Assembly (NCBI GenBank): GCA_019120395.1
Contig: DWVD01000035.1
Span: 1-50,850, forward strand
Source: Candidatus Gemmiger faecigallinarum
GTDB lineage: Bacteria > Bacillota > Clostridia > Oscillospirales > Ruminococcaceae
DNA length: 50,850 bases
Direction of reading: 5' to 3'
A program made the position numbers and the translations under genes. Under the pieces are notes generated by a model. It ran no database searches, was not told the DNA's origin, and saw only the letters and a program-made list of their open reading frames with translations. Positions 16,787 to 25,077 of this stretch are shown here, piece by piece (the stretch's first letter is position 1; the number at the start of each line of letters is the position of its first letter).

Positions 16787-16830
16787 AAAGGTCGCGCCTG
16801 CGGGAAACTTTCCGCAGGCGCGACCTTTTT
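16787..16830. terminator. bidirectional terminator
   Basis: A 17-bp perfect stem (16787-16803 with 16812-16828, 8-base loop) with five A before and five T at the end. It serves the 45-residue gene on plus and the dipeptidase on minus. Confidence 0.9.
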
Positions 16831-16901
16831 GCGTCGTCCGCAGCCATCCGGCAGGCGGAGCGGAAACAGCGTCCCGGCGCAGGAGATGCCGGGGACGGCG
16901 T

Positions 16902-18311
16902 TTACAGCTCCAGCTCCTGCAGGCGCAGCAGAGCCAGAATATAGATTTTCAGCGCTTCGATCAATTTATCAAAGCTGGCGCCTTCGTTAGCGCCGTGCAT
17001 CGGACCGGCAAAATCGGGCAGGGGCAGGTCGGTGTGTTCCGGGCCAAAGCTGACGGCGAAGGGGAAATGCCGCGCGTAGGTGCCGCCGCCCATGGTAAAG
17101 GGCTGCTTGTCCTCGCCGGTGACCTCGTTGTAGGTGCGGATCAGAGTCTGGATGGCGGGGCTGTCCGCGGGGATATAGAACGGCACCCGGCTGCTGACTT
17201 CCTCCAGATGAGCCGCGCTGCCGCAAACGGCGGTCATGGCGGCGGTCATGGCGGCGGTCAGTCGGTCGGCGTCGGTGTTAGTGGGGTAACGGCAGTCAAA
17301 GCTCTGCCGCAGCGCGCCGTCCCGCAGTTCGATGGTGCCGCCGATGATGGTCAGCGGATCAAACAACCCGTCGTCCGCGGCAATGCCCAGCGCGCTGCCG
17401 TCGGAAGCGGCGTGCAGCTTCTGCAGGACGTTCAGATAGGCGGTCTCGGCGGGGGAGCAGATGCCGCTGTCCAGCAGACAGCCGACCAGCAGGCCGATGG
17501 CGTTGACGGTGCCTTCCGGCATGGCGGCGTGACCGCTTTTGCCCCAGCCGCGCAGCGTGACGGTGCCGTCGCCGTTGTCCTCCAGCGTCACGCCTTCGCC
17601 CGGATGGAAAGCGTCCGCCGCCGCGCGCACCACGCAATACGCGCGGTCGGGCACGGCGTTGTGGGCGACGCCGCCGGCAAAATCGACGATGGCGCCGCCA
17701 GTCAGCACGGGGCTGACGATCTCGCCGTTAAAGCCGCCCTTTTCACCGTTGCAGACGGGAAATTCGGCGTCGGGGGTAAAGCAGAAAGCGGGCATCTCAA
17801 AATGCTCGGCATAGTAATCCACGTCCAGCATGCCGGTCTCCTCGTTGGCGCCAAGCAGGGCGCGCACCGGATAGCGCAGGGCGGCGCCGCTGTCCTTCAG
17901 GTACTTCAGCGCGTACAGGCACAGGATGGAAGGACCCTTGTCGTCCGCCACGCCGCGTCCCAGCAGCCAGCCGTCCCGCAGGCGGACGGTGTAGGGATCC
18001 GCGTCCCAGCCGTTGCCCTCGGGCACCACGTCGGTGTGGGTGATGGTGGCAAGGAATTTCTGCCCGCCGGCGATGGGGCCGGTCTCGGCCCAGCCGATGT
18101 AGTTGTCGGCATTGTGGGTGTCCAGCCCAAGCTCAGCGGCGATCTCCAGCGCCTTGGCCAGCGCGTCGCGGGGGCCGGGGCCAAAGGGAGCGCCGGGTTC
18201 CGGCTTGCCCTCCACGCTGGGGACGGCGCACAGGCGGGAGATGTCGCGCAGAATATTGTCGCGGTTGGTTTCGGCAAAGGCGTCGATGGACGCCCAACGC
18301 GGATCGTTCAT
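16902..18311 (-). CDS. M20-family dipeptidase (PepV/Sapep type)
   Basis: 469 residues, cytoplasmic metallopeptidase that probably cleaves dipeptides. Metal-binding motifs: THTDVVPEG (His/Asp), RGVADDKGPS (bridging Asp), GANEETGMLD (catalytic Glu-Glu), TPDAEFPV, and the C-terminal MHGANEGASF histidine. The lid-domain insertion is as in PepV (residues ~190-390). The start MNDPRW at 18311 is set by GGAGGAA. The upstream ATG at 18326 lies in that ribosome site. A hairpin separates it from gtrA upstream. Confidence 0.92.
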   Translation of the reverse strand: MNDPRWASIDAFAETNRDNILRDISRLCAVPSVEGKPEPGAPFGPGPRDALAKALEIAAELGLDTHNADNYIGWAETGPIAGGQKFLATITHTDVVPEGNGWDADPYTVRLRDGWLLGRGVADDKGPSILCLYALKYLKDSGAALRYPVRALLGANEETGMLDVDYYAEHFEMPAFCFTPDAEFPVCNGEKGGFNGEIVSPVLTGGAIVDFAGGVAHNAVPDRAYCVVRAAADAFHPGEGVTLEDNGDGTVTLRGWGKSGHAAMPEGTVNAIGLLVGCLLDSGICSPAETAYLNVLQKLHAASDGSALGIAADDGLFDPLTIIGGTIELRDGALRQSFDCRYPTNTDADRLTAAMTAAMTAVCGSAAHLEEVSSRVPFYIPADSPAIQTLIRTYNEVTGEDKQPFTMGGGTYARHFPFAVSFGPEHTDLPLPDFAGPMHGANEGASFDKLIEALKIYILALLRLQELEL

Positions 18312-18348
18312 GGGAAGTTCCTCCATCCGTTAAAATGTGATTGCAAAA

Positions 18349-18386
18349 GCCGCCGGCAGGACGCGCAAAGCAGGCCAGCCGGCGGC
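18349..18386 (-). terminator. terminator after gtrA
   Basis: GCCGCCGGC (18349-18357) pairs with GCCGGCGGC (18378-18386) around a 20-base loop. On minus the run TTTTGC follows. Confidence 0.55.
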
Positions 18387-18399
18387 CGGGGCGACAGAG

Positions 18400-18816
18400 T
18401 CAGTAGACAAACTTTTTCTGCAGCAGATAGTTGAAAAAGAACAGCAGCACGTCCACCGGGATCTTGACGGCAAGTTCGGGGACCTGCGCCGGCAGCCAGC
18501 CCGCAATGGCGGATACCAGCACGCCGCTGAGCAGCGTTTTCAACACGGTGATGGTGGTGTACAGCGTGGCGGAGCGGGTATGCTGGGCGCGGCTGTGGAA
18601 CACCAGAAAGTAATTGAGTAGGTAATTGACCAGTGACGACAGCACCCGTGCGGCGATGGTGGCGGCCATGATGTAGACGGCGTCGCCCAGCCAGGCCTGA
18701 AACGGGATGCACAGCAGCTGAAACGCTGCCAGATCCACCACGCTGGAGGACAGCGACGACACCATGAACCGCCAGAACGGCTGCCGTTCGCCCGGGTTTT
18801 GGGCGGTGTGATGCAT
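18400..18816 (-). CDS. GtrA-family membrane protein
   Basis: 138 residues with four predicted membrane helices. It matches GtrA/DUF, the flippase-like family that moves undecaprenyl-linked sugars for wall polysaccharide decoration. FMVSSLSSSVVDLAAFQLL, AARVLSSLVNYLLNYFLVF and DVLLFFFNYLLQKKFVY are characteristic. AAAGAAAGG precedes ATG. No glycosyltransferase is adjacent, so the sugar is unknown. Confidence 0.88.
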   Translation of the reverse strand: MHHTAQNPGERQPFWRFMVSSLSSSVVDLAAFQLLCIPFQAWLGDAVYIMAATIAARVLSSLVNYLLNYFLVFHSRAQHTRSATLYTTITVLKTLLSGVLVSAIAGWLPAQVPELAVKIPVDVLLFFFNYLLQKKFVY

Positions 18817-18887
18817 AGGATACCTTTCTTTTTGTACAAAGGGGCGGAAACAAAATGCAGCGGCATGCCCTGGCCGGCCGCCCTTTT

Positions 18888-18916
18888 ACTTTACCACGCG
18901 GGGCGGGTAAATTCAA
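18888..18916 (-). promoter_or_regulatory. gtrA promoter
   Basis: On minus TTGAAT (18911-18916), 17 bases, TAAAGT (18888-18893). Confidence 0.55.
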
Positions 18917-19083
18917 GGGGCGGCGCGCCAGGCATGCCGCTGCGGGGGGAGGGGAAAGGCAAAGGGAAGAGACTGCGCCGCATCAAATTTCCCGTTCAAA
19001 CACAGGGTCTGCGTCAGCGGCGTGCGCCCGGGAAACCTTTGGGCGCGTTGGACGGCCCGGCGGCCGCCGGAAGGGCGGCGCGG

Positions 19084-19746
19084 TCAATACTCCTTTTTCC
19101 GGTAGATCGCGGTGCTTACGCCCCAGCTGACCAGGAACAGCACCAGGCTGACCCCGGCCAGCGCAGCGGATGCCAGCAGGGAAAGCACTTCGTCGGAAAG
19201 GCCGCTGGCATCCGCCGCGGCGTTCAGGCCGTCAAGCGCACCGTCCGGCAGGCGGGTGAACACCAGCATGACCAGGCAGAAGATGCCCGCCAGCACCAGC
19301 AGGACGGCGGTGCGCGCCCGGTCGCAGCCGAACTTGTAGCTCAGCGGTACGCTCAGGGAAAAATAAAACGTCGAGGTGGTAGCCGCCGAGAGGATGCCCA
19401 GCAGGATCTCGGCCGAATCGCCCTTGCTGGCCACGGGCGAGAGCATAAACGCCGCGGCGGCCAGCAGGCACCCGGCCAGGATGGCGCTGCCGCCCAAAAT
19501 ATACTTGCTGCCCACCAGCGCCGCCGGCCGCACCGGCAGCGTGTGGCCGTACATGTCCCAGTGGCTGTACTCGTCAAAGCTGATGGCGCTTTGCACGTAC
19601 ATGCCCAGCACAAACACCAGCGCATAGAGCATGAACGGCATATCGAACAAAATGGCCCAGACGATGTACAGCACAAACACCACCAGAAAGTTTTTCTTGT
19701 ACCGGGATGTCAGGGTACACAGGTCTTTGTAAAGCAAACCTTTCAT
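19084..19746 (-). CDS. ABC-2 type permease, copy 2
   Basis: 220 residues with six predicted membrane helices, starting MKGLLYKDLCTLTSRYKKNF. It is a paralogue of the gene just upstream (19782-20522): shared MKGLLYKDLC start, FMLYALVFVLG, FDEYSHWD/FDEQSRWD, GSKYILGG/GSKFILGG and the C-terminal STAIYRKKE(Y). GGAGGGAACATTCC precedes ATG 19746, 35 bases after the other permease. It is the last gene of the operon and is probably one half of a heterodimeric permease with its paralogue. Downstream lie GC-rich inverted repeats (19024-19046 and 19057-19070) without a T run. Confidence 0.85.
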   Translation of the reverse strand: MKGLLYKDLCTLTSRYKKNFLVVFVLYIVWAILFDMPFMLYALVFVLGMYVQSAISFDEYSHWDMYGHTLPVRPAALVGSKYILGGSAILAGCLLAAAAFMLSPVASKGDSAEILLGILSAATTSTFYFSLSVPLSYKFGCDRARTAVLLVLAGIFCLVMLVFTRLPDGALDGLNAAADASGLSDEVLSLLASAALAGVSLVLFLVSWGVSTAIYRKKEY

Positions 19747-19781
19747 GGAATGTTCCCTCCTTGTCAGGCGGTTTCCCTCTG

Positions 19782-20522
19782 TCAAAACTCTTTTTTCTTG
19801 TAAATCGCGGTGCTCAGCGCCCAGCTGGCGGCGTACAGCGCCGCACTGGCCAGCAGCATGACCAGGATCGTCCACTGGATGCGCCCGCCCTCCTGGATCG
19901 CAACGGTCAGGTTGCCGTACCAGACCTCCGTGCCGGGGGCCAGCCCGGCCGCCAGGTCCTGGGCCGCGCCCATCGGGCCGCGCAGGCCGAGAAAGCGCCC
20001 CAGGCTTTCCTGCATCCCCTGGGGCAGGGCAAATGCCGCGGCGGCCAGGCCGCCCACCAGCATAAAAATGGCAAGGATCACCACGGTGCGCGCCCGGTCG
20101 CTGCCAAACTTGTAGCCCAGCGGCATGCTGAGCGAAAAGTAAAAGCAGGTCAGGCAGGCCGCCGCCAGCAGCCCCAGCAGGACCTCCTCCGGCGAGCCCT
20201 TCGTCTCGCTGGGATCAAACACGAATGCCAGAAAGGCGATCAGGCAGCCGGCCAGGATGGCGCATCCGCCCAGGATGAACTTGCTGCCCACCATGGCGGC
20301 GGGGGTCACCGGCAGCGTGCGGCCGTAGACATCCCAGCGGCTCTGCTCGTCAAAGCTGAGAGAAGTCTGCACATACAGCCCCAGCACAAACACCAGCGCA
20401 TACAGCATAAACGACAGATCCAAAAGGATCGCCATGCCCAGATACAGCACAAGCAGCAGGATAAAGTTATTTTTGTACCGGGCCGTCATGGTGCACAGGT
20501 CCTTGTAAAGCAGGCCTTTCAT
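19782..20522 (-). CDS. ABC-2 type permease, copy 1
   Basis: 246 residues, six predicted membrane helices, starting MKGLLYKDLCTMTARYKNNF. It overlaps the ATPase by 4 bases (ATGA) and has GGGAGG 8 bases upstream. It carries a loop of ~25 residues before the last helix that copy 2 lacks. With the ATPase it forms an ABC transporter of the YtrB/C-like class; the substrate is unknown. A bacitracin or lantibiotic stress role is known for YtrA-controlled systems in Bacillus and can only be inferred here. Confidence 0.87.
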   Translation of the reverse strand: MKGLLYKDLCTMTARYKNNFILLLVLYLGMAILLDLSFMLYALVFVLGLYVQTSLSFDEQSRWDVYGRTLPVTPAAMVGSKFILGGCAILAGCLIAFLAFVFDPSETKGSPEEVLLGLLAAACLTCFYFSLSMPLGYKFGSDRARTVVILAIFMLVGGLAAAAFALPQGMQESLGRFLGLRGPMGAAQDLAAGLAPGTEVWYGNLTVAIQEGGRIQWTILVMLLASAALYAASWALSTAIYKKKEF

Positions 20523-21385
20523 TGCTTTTCCCTCCCGGAATAAAACCGCATGATGTCGTCGATGCCGGCGTGGTCCAGCACCGTGCCGGGCAGCAGGCGG
20601 GATACCTGCGCGCGGTCTTTTACCAGCGTTTCGCAGCCGAAATCGGTGCGGCGGGTGTGGATGATGCAGCGTTCCGGCAAAGCGGCCAGCTGCTCCTGCC
20701 GGCAGCGCAGGATGCCGTACTCGGCCAGCAGGGCGTCCTTGTCCTCCTGGAACAGCAGCCTGCCGCGGTGCAGGTAGGCGATGCTGTCGGCCACCTGCTC
20801 CAGGTCGCTGGTGATGTGGCTGCTGATCAGGATGCTGCGGCTCTCGTCCTGGATAAAGTCCAAAAACAGGTCCAGCATCTCGCCGCGGACTACGGGGTCC
20901 AGGCCGGCGGTGGCCTCGTCCAGCACCAGCAGATGGGGATGGTGGGCCAGCGCGGTGGCCAGGCTCAGCTTCATGCGCATGCCGCGGCTGTAAGTCTTGA
21001 CCGTCTTGGCGGCGTCCAGCCCAAACCGCGCCAGCATGCCGCGGTAGGCTTCGCCGTCCCACCGGCCGCCAAAGATGCCGGCCAGGCTTTTGCCGATCTG
21101 TTTGGCGGTCATCGACTCGTAAAAGTAGGCGTCCTCAAACACCACGCCCAGGTCTGCGCGGCTGGCAAGGTCGCCGGGGGCGCCGCCCAGCAGGGTGATC
21201 TCGCCGGCGTCGGCGGGGTTGATGCCGGTCAGCAGCTTTAAGAGCGTGGTTTTGCCCGCGCCGTTTTCGCCCACCAGGCCGACGATGCTGCCGGCGGGCA
21301 CGGTCAAATCAACAGGGCCAAGGGTGAAACCGGGATAACGCTTCTCGACGCCGCGCAAAACGGCATTGCAGGCTGCGGTTTCCAT
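20519..21385 (-). CDS. ABC transporter ATP-binding protein
   Basis: 288 residues. Walker A GENGAGKTT (about residues 40-48), Q-loop replaced by the VVFED type, signature YSRGMRMKLS (degenerate, usual in this subfamily), Walker B LLVLDEATAGLD, and H-loop ISSHITSD. The ~70-residue C-terminal tail is family-specific. GGGAGGATTGACT fixes the start at 21385, and the frame extension upstream overlaps the ribosome site. It is the second gene of the gntR-ATPase-permease-permease operon. Confidence 0.93.
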   Translation of the reverse strand: METAACNAVLRGVEKRYPGFTLGPVDLTVPAGSIVGLVGENGAGKTTLLKLLTGINPADAGEITLLGGAPGDLASRADLGVVFEDAYFYESMTAKQIGKSLAGIFGGRWDGEAYRGMLARFGLDAAKTVKTYSRGMRMKLSLATALAHHPHLLVLDEATAGLDPVVRGEMLDLFLDFIQDESRSILISSHITSDLEQVADSIAYLHRGRLLFQEDKDALLAEYGILRCRQEQLAALPERCIIHTRRTDFGCETLVKDRAQVSRLLPGTVLDHAGIDDIMRFYSGREKQ

Positions 21386-21387
21386 AG

Positions 21388-21759
21388 TCAATCCTCCCAT
21401 AATACATTCAGGGTATCCAGGACCTCGTCGTAGCTGACGCCGCCTGTTTTCGCCGCGTTGACGGCGTTCTGCAGGTGGGTCTCGACCTGCTTGAGCATCT
21501 CCTCGCGGCGCAGTTCGGGGTTCTGCGCCGCCACAAAGCTGCCCTTGCCGGGGGCGGTGACGATAAAACCGTCCGCCTCCAGGTCCTCATAAGCTCGTTT
21601 GGTGGTGATGACGCTGATGCGCAGCTCCTTGGCCAAAAGCCGGATGCTGGGCAGGGCGTCGCCCTCTTTTAATGTGCCGGACAGGATCTGCTCCTTAATC
21701 TGCCGCGTGATCTGCGCGTAGATGGGCTCCTGCCCGGTGTTGGAGATGTACAGCTCCAT
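21388..21759 (-). CDS. GntR-family regulator, YtrA subfamily
   Basis: 123 residues: an N-terminal winged helix (PIYAQITRQIKEQILSG, LPSIRLLAKELRISVITTKRAYEDLEADGFI) with a short C-terminal dimer helix only, as in YtrA. It is first in its operon, 2 bases before the ATPase. The promoter carries a 17-bp palindrome (21866-21882), so it probably represses its own operon until an envelope signal arrives. The start at 21759 has GGGAG upstream. Confidence 0.92.
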   Translation of the reverse strand: MELYISNTGQEPIYAQITRQIKEQILSGTLKEGDALPSIRLLAKELRISVITTKRAYEDLEADGFIVTAPGKGSFVAAQNPELRREEMLKQVETHLQNAVNAAKTGGVSYDEVLDTLNVLWED

Positions 21760-21864
21760 GGCGCTGCTCCCTTCGCTGGGTTTGGATGCCGCCGGCAAAG
21801 CCCTGCGCATTGGCCCTGCGGGCGGCATCCGGTAAGATTTGAACTGTTCATATCTTATATACAC

Positions 21865-21893
21865 AGTATATACGATATATACACGGCTGTCAA
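21865..21893 (-). promoter_or_regulatory. promoter and operator of the gntR-ABC operon
   Basis: On minus a perfect TTGACA (21888-21893), 17 bases, TATACT (21865-21870). The palindrome GTATATA-CGA-TATATAC (21866-21882) covers the -10 and spacer, a likely GntR site. A further GTGTATATA half-site follows toward 21855. Confidence 0.85.
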
Positions 21894-21943
21894 TAGGGAA
21901 GATCCACTTTTTACAACTGGAAGTTTGGGGCGGAAAAAGGGAA

Positions 21944-21977
21944 CCCCCTGGCTTTCGCCGATGCGAAAGCCAGGGGG
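21944..21977 (-). terminator. terminator after the ABC exporter
   Basis: A 14-bp perfect stem (21944-21957 with 21964-21977, 6-base loop). On minus TTCCCTTTTTCC follows. A second hairpin, CCCGGCAG/CTGCCGGG (21981-21988 and 22000-22007), sits between it and the stop codon. Confidence 0.8.
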
Positions 21978-22014
21978 CGGCCCGGCAGGAAACGATCATC
22001 TGCCGGGAAAAATT

Positions 22015-23625
22015 TTACCGCAGCCGGGTCAGGCGGCCGCCCTCCATGCGGCAGTGGGCGTCATACCGCCCGGCCAGCTCAGGGCTGGGGCGGTGGCTGA
22101 CGTGGATCACCGCGGCGGGGCAGTCCAAAAGCAGCGTCTCGATGGCGCGGGCGGTGTCCGGGTCCTGGGCGCTGGTGGGCTCGTCCAGCAAAAGAACATC
22201 CGGCTGCCCCACCAATGCGCGGGCCAGTGCCACGCGCTGCCGTTCGCCGCCGGAAAGGTTTTGGACGCGCTCCGGCGTCAAGGTCTGGCCATGGTACCGG
22301 GTCAGCAGTTCGTCCAGGCGCAGCGCCTGCACCACGCGGCGGTAGAGCTCCGGGGCAATGTCCCGCCCCAGGCAGATGTTCTCCTCCAGCGTGGCGTAGA
22401 ACAAAAACGGCTGCTGCGGCACCAGGCAAAGGCTCCGCCGCCAGCCCTCGGCACTGCAGGCACGCGCCGGCATGCCGTTGTACCGCATCGCCCCGCCGCA
22501 GGACTCGGCCCCGGAGCGGGCGATCAGGTTCAAAAGCGTGGACTTGCCGCTGCCGCTGCCGCCGGTCACCAGAAGTTTTTCCCCGGCGCCAAGCGTCAGG
22601 GAAATGTCCTGCAAAAGCTGCTCTTTGCCGGCGCGGCAGCCGACCTGGCAAAGCTCCAGCCGCTGAAAGGGCGGCAGGGGAGAGAAGGCCGGGTCGGCTT
22701 TCTGCGTCAGCTGCCGATACTTCTCTGCCAGCGGCCGCGCCTCATTGCGGCGGTGCAGCGAGACGGCCAGCACCTCCAGCGGCGTGCTCATCAGCTGGTC
22801 CAGCTGGATGGCGGCCACCAGCCCGCCTGCCGGGATAACGCCGGCGGCGATCAGCCCCACCCCGGCCAGCAGGATGCCGGCCGTCTTGCCCGTCTGCAGC
22901 AGGACAGTCGCGCTTTGGGTGGTCAGCTGCCAGCGGAACAGCCGCTGTTCGGCCCGGGCAGCCCGGTCGTTCTGCGCTTCCACCGTATGGATGGCATACG
23001 GCCGGCAGCCCAGCGCCTGGATCACGCCCAGGCCCTCCAGCATCGAGTGCAGCACGGTATTGTAGCCGCCCAGCGCCTGGGAATACCCGCTGCGCGCCGC
23101 GCTGCCGCAGCGGCGCAGCATGGCGGGCGCAAGCATCAGCAGCCCGCTGAATCCCAGGCTGAGGACCGCCAGCGACCAGTGCAGCGAGAACAGCGTCCCG
23201 GCTGACAGCAAGATCAGTACGCTGCACTTGACCAGGTCGATCCCGGCGGAAAAATACTGCTGCGCGACGGTGGGGATATCGTTGTTGACAAAGGAGACAA
23301 AGCCGTCGCGCTTTTGGGGCGGGACGGGGCCGCCGGACAGCAAGGCGGCCGCAGCCTTGCTGCGCATCTGCTGCTTGAGCAGCGTCAAAAAGCGGCAGCC
23401 GGCCGCCTGGTCGGCGATGGCCAGCACCGCCTGCGCCAGGCTGACGCAGGCAAAGGCCGCCAGCGCCGGCAGCCCCTGTGCGGGGGAGGCTGACAGCACG
23501 GTATCGATCAGCCGGCCGGACAGGGTGGGCAGAACGGTGCAAACGGCACAGTAAACGGCGCCGACGGACAGCGCCACAGCAAACATGCCGCGGCACTGCC
23601 CCGGCATGATACGGATCGTTTTCAC
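22015..23625 (-). CDS. fused ABC exporter (membrane domain plus ATPase)
   Basis: 536 residues. The N-terminal ~300 residues have six membrane helices of the type I exporter fold. The C-terminal ATPase has Walker A TGGSGSGKST, Q-loop LVPQQPFLFYATLEENI, signature LSGGERQRVALARAL, Walker B DVLLLDEPTSAQD and H-loop VIHVSHR. The start is GTG 23625, with AAGGAGG 7 bases upstream. It is a half-transporter and should act as a homodimer. It is preceded by an 18-codon ORF and by a hairpin that masks its ribosome site, a layout known for drug-inducible transporters. Peptide export is an alternative. Confidence 0.9.
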   Translation of the reverse strand: MKTIRIMPGQCRGMFAVALSVGAVYCAVCTVLPTLSGRLIDTVLSASPAQGLPALAAFACVSLAQAVLAIADQAAGCRFLTLLKQQMRSKAAAALLSGGPVPPQKRDGFVSFVNNDIPTVAQQYFSAGIDLVKCSVLILLSAGTLFSLHWSLAVLSLGFSGLLMLAPAMLRRCGSAARSGYSQALGGYNTVLHSMLEGLGVIQALGCRPYAIHTVEAQNDRAARAEQRLFRWQLTTQSATVLLQTGKTAGILLAGVGLIAAGVIPAGGLVAAIQLDQLMSTPLEVLAVSLHRRNEARPLAEKYRQLTQKADPAFSPLPPFQRLELCQVGCRAGKEQLLQDISLTLGAGEKLLVTGGSGSGKSTLLNLIARSGAESCGGAMRYNGMPARACSAEGWRRSLCLVPQQPFLFYATLEENICLGRDIAPELYRRVVQALRLDELLTRYHGQTLTPERVQNLSGGERQRVALARALVGQPDVLLLDEPTSAQDPDTARAIETLLLDCPAAVIHVSHRPSPELAGRYDAHCRMEGGRLTRLR

Positions 23626-23632
23626 GGAAAAA

Positions 23633-23671
23633 CCTCCTTCTCTGAACGAAAGCAAGACGATTCAGAAAAGG
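23633..23671 (-). promoter_or_regulatory. hairpin masking the exporter's ribosome site
   Basis: In the minus-strand RNA CCTTTTCTGAA (23671-23661) pairs with TTCAGAGAAGG (23646-23636), 11 bp with one G:U, and takes up AAGG of the ribosome site AAGGAGG (23639-23633). Upstream GCCCTCC (about 23683-23677) could compete for the same site. Confidence 0.6.
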
Positions 23672-23727
23672 CTGCCGGAGGGCAGTGCGGTCCCGGAAAC
23701 GGATGTGGAAAAACGGGAAAGCGCGCC

Positions 23728-23784
23728 TCAGGCAGCCTTCCCCATGGTCAGATAAAATACACGCTGGATACGATAGATGTGCAT
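23728..23784 (-). CDS. 18-residue leader peptide or small peptide gene
   Basis: Reads MHIYRIQRVFYLTMGKAA and stops at TGA 23728-23730. AAAGGA stands 7-8 bases before the ATG, a good ribosome site. It lies 102 bases before the exporter. It could be a regulatory leader whose translation opens the exporter's masked ribosome site, or an exported signal/RiPP-type peptide. No modifying enzyme is adjacent, which favours the leader role. Confidence 0.5.
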   Translation of the reverse strand: MHIYRIQRVFYLTMGKAA

Positions 23785-23875
23785 GACAGGGTCCTTTCTG
23801 TAAACAGGAGACGGATAAAACAGCCGATGCGGCAAAACGGCAGGGGGCGGCGGCCGGAAAGCTCCGCGCGGCGTT

Positions 23876-24301
23876 TCAGCCGCGCCGCCACACCATGGTC
23901 AGCTCCGGCTGGCCGGTGTCCGGGTCGACGCCCTCGGCGGCGACGGCAAAGCCCTCCCGCCGGTAAAAGGCTGCCGCGCGGGGGTTCTGCCGGTAGACGT
24001 GCAGCGTCAGCACAGGGTGCAGCGCCTTGCACCGGTCCAGCAGCTGCCGGCCGACGCCCCGGCCGCGGGCGGGACCGTCCACAAAAATGCCGGCCAGATA
24101 ATCCCCCTGCAGGCCGGCAAAGCCCAGCACGGCGCCGCCGGCCTCGTACACGTGCAGTTCGGCCTGCGGCAGCTGCCGCCGCACCTGCGGGGCATTGCCG
24201 GTCCAGTATTCGGCCGGCACAAAGCAGTGGGCCTGCAGGTTGGCGGCCAGCCAGATCTCCATGACCCGGTCCAGGTCGGCGGGGGAAAAGGGTCGCACCA
24301 T
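23876..24301 (-). CDS. GNAT-family N-acetyltransferase
   Basis: 141 residues from MVRPFSPADLDRVMEIW. The acetyl-CoA loop is DGPARGRGVGRQLLD, and HVYRQNPRAAAFYRREGF is the usual C-terminal segment, so a complete compact GNAT domain. ATG 24301 has GGAGG at 7 bases; another ATG at 24307 overlaps the stop of the Lrp gene (ATGA) but is too near the ribosome site. It resembles YjaB/YhfO-type acetyltransferases. Substrate unknown. Cotranscribed with the Lrp regulator. Confidence 0.87.
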   Translation of the reverse strand: MVRPFSPADLDRVMEIWLAANLQAHCFVPAEYWTGNAPQVRRQLPQAELHVYEAGGAVLGFAGLQGDYLAGIFVDGPARGRGVGRQLLDRCKALHPVLTLHVYRQNPRAAAFYRREGFAVAAEGVDPDTGQPELTMVWRRG

Positions 24302-24303
24302 GG

Positions 24304-24753
24304 TCATTCCTCCTCCGGGCGGCTTACCGGCACGCCGCGGTGCTCCACGCAGGTGGAAAAGACGATCTGGGTGTGGGTGCGGCCAAACTGCTGCAGCCGG
24401 TTGATAAAGTGGTCCAGTTCCTGGGTGGAGGCAAACAGCACCTCGATCAGCATGCTGTAATCGCCGGTGACGCAGTTGCACTCCACCACGTTGGGGCAGC
24501 TTTCGATATAGGGGTAAAACTCCGGCTTGCGCTGGGGGTCCAGCTCCAGGTTGATGAACGCCTTGACGCCGTAGCCCAGCGCCGGCGCGTCCACCTGCGC
24601 CTGATACCCCCGCAGCAGGCCCGCCTGCTCCAGACGGGCAATGCGCGCCGACACCGCCGGGGAGGACAGAAACACCTGCTCGGCGATCTCCTTCAGCGGC
24701 GCGCGGGCGTCGGCCTGTAAAATGTCGATGATCCTGCGGTCGATGCGGTCCAT
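24304..24753 (-). CDS. Lrp/AsnC-family transcriptional regulator
   Basis: 149 residues. The N-terminal helix-turn-helix (DRRIIDILQADARAPLKEIA, SSPAVSARIARLEQAGLL) is followed by a RAM/ACT-like ligand domain (about residues 65-140). Proteins of this family sense amino acids. It is first in a two-gene unit with the GNAT enzyme. A start with GAAAGGGG upstream and a promoter 30 bases before complete the picture. Confidence 0.93.
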   Translation of the reverse strand: MDRIDRRIIDILQADARAPLKEIAEQVFLSSPAVSARIARLEQAGLLRGYQAQVDAPALGYGVKAFINLELDPQRKPEFYPYIESCPNVVECNCVTGDYSMLIEVLFASTQELDHFINRLQQFGRTHTQIVFSTCVEHRGVPVSRPEEE

Positions 24754-24782
24754 GCCGAGGCCCCTTTCTCTGTAATAAGGTC

Positions 24783-24811
24783 AGTATAGCACAGCGGCGC
24801 CGCGGGGTAAA
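24783..24811 (-). promoter_or_regulatory. promoter of the lrp-GNAT unit
   Basis: On minus TTTACC (24806-24811), 17 bases, TATACT (24783-24788). Confidence 0.65.
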
Positions 24812-25077
24812 GCGGCGGCTTTGTCCCGGGCGCTGTGGAAAAGTGGAAAATTGCCGGCCGGTTCAAGCCGGGGCGGCCCGGGCAGGCTGCCCCGCAGCGG
24901 AAAGGACGAGCCGCCGTGCAGCCCGCCGGGCGGTTGCGGGAGGCGCGGATCTCCCCGCCCCGGCGGGCCGAAACCGAAAAACGGCGGCCGGGCAGCACGG
25001 CATAGCCGCCGCAGCCCCCGCATACCCATGCAAGAGGATATTTTTTGTCACATCCCGGCAGGGGAGGGGGAGCGTCC
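24812..25077. other. intergenic region before the PBP gene
   Basis: GC-rich with small inverted repeats (GGGCAG/CTGCCC near 24880-24891). It ends in the PBP ribosome site GGGGAGGGGG (25061-25070). No convincing promoter for the PBP gene could be chosen. Confidence 0.4.

Noticed and set aside
19057-19070. CCGGCGGCCGCCGG palindrome as terminator of the permease operon
   Set aside because: Fully palindromic with no loop or T run; it may contribute to structure but cannot be called a terminator.
24855-24875. GGTTCAAGCC as a tRNA T-arm
   Set aside because: No acceptor or anticodon arms can be drawn around it.
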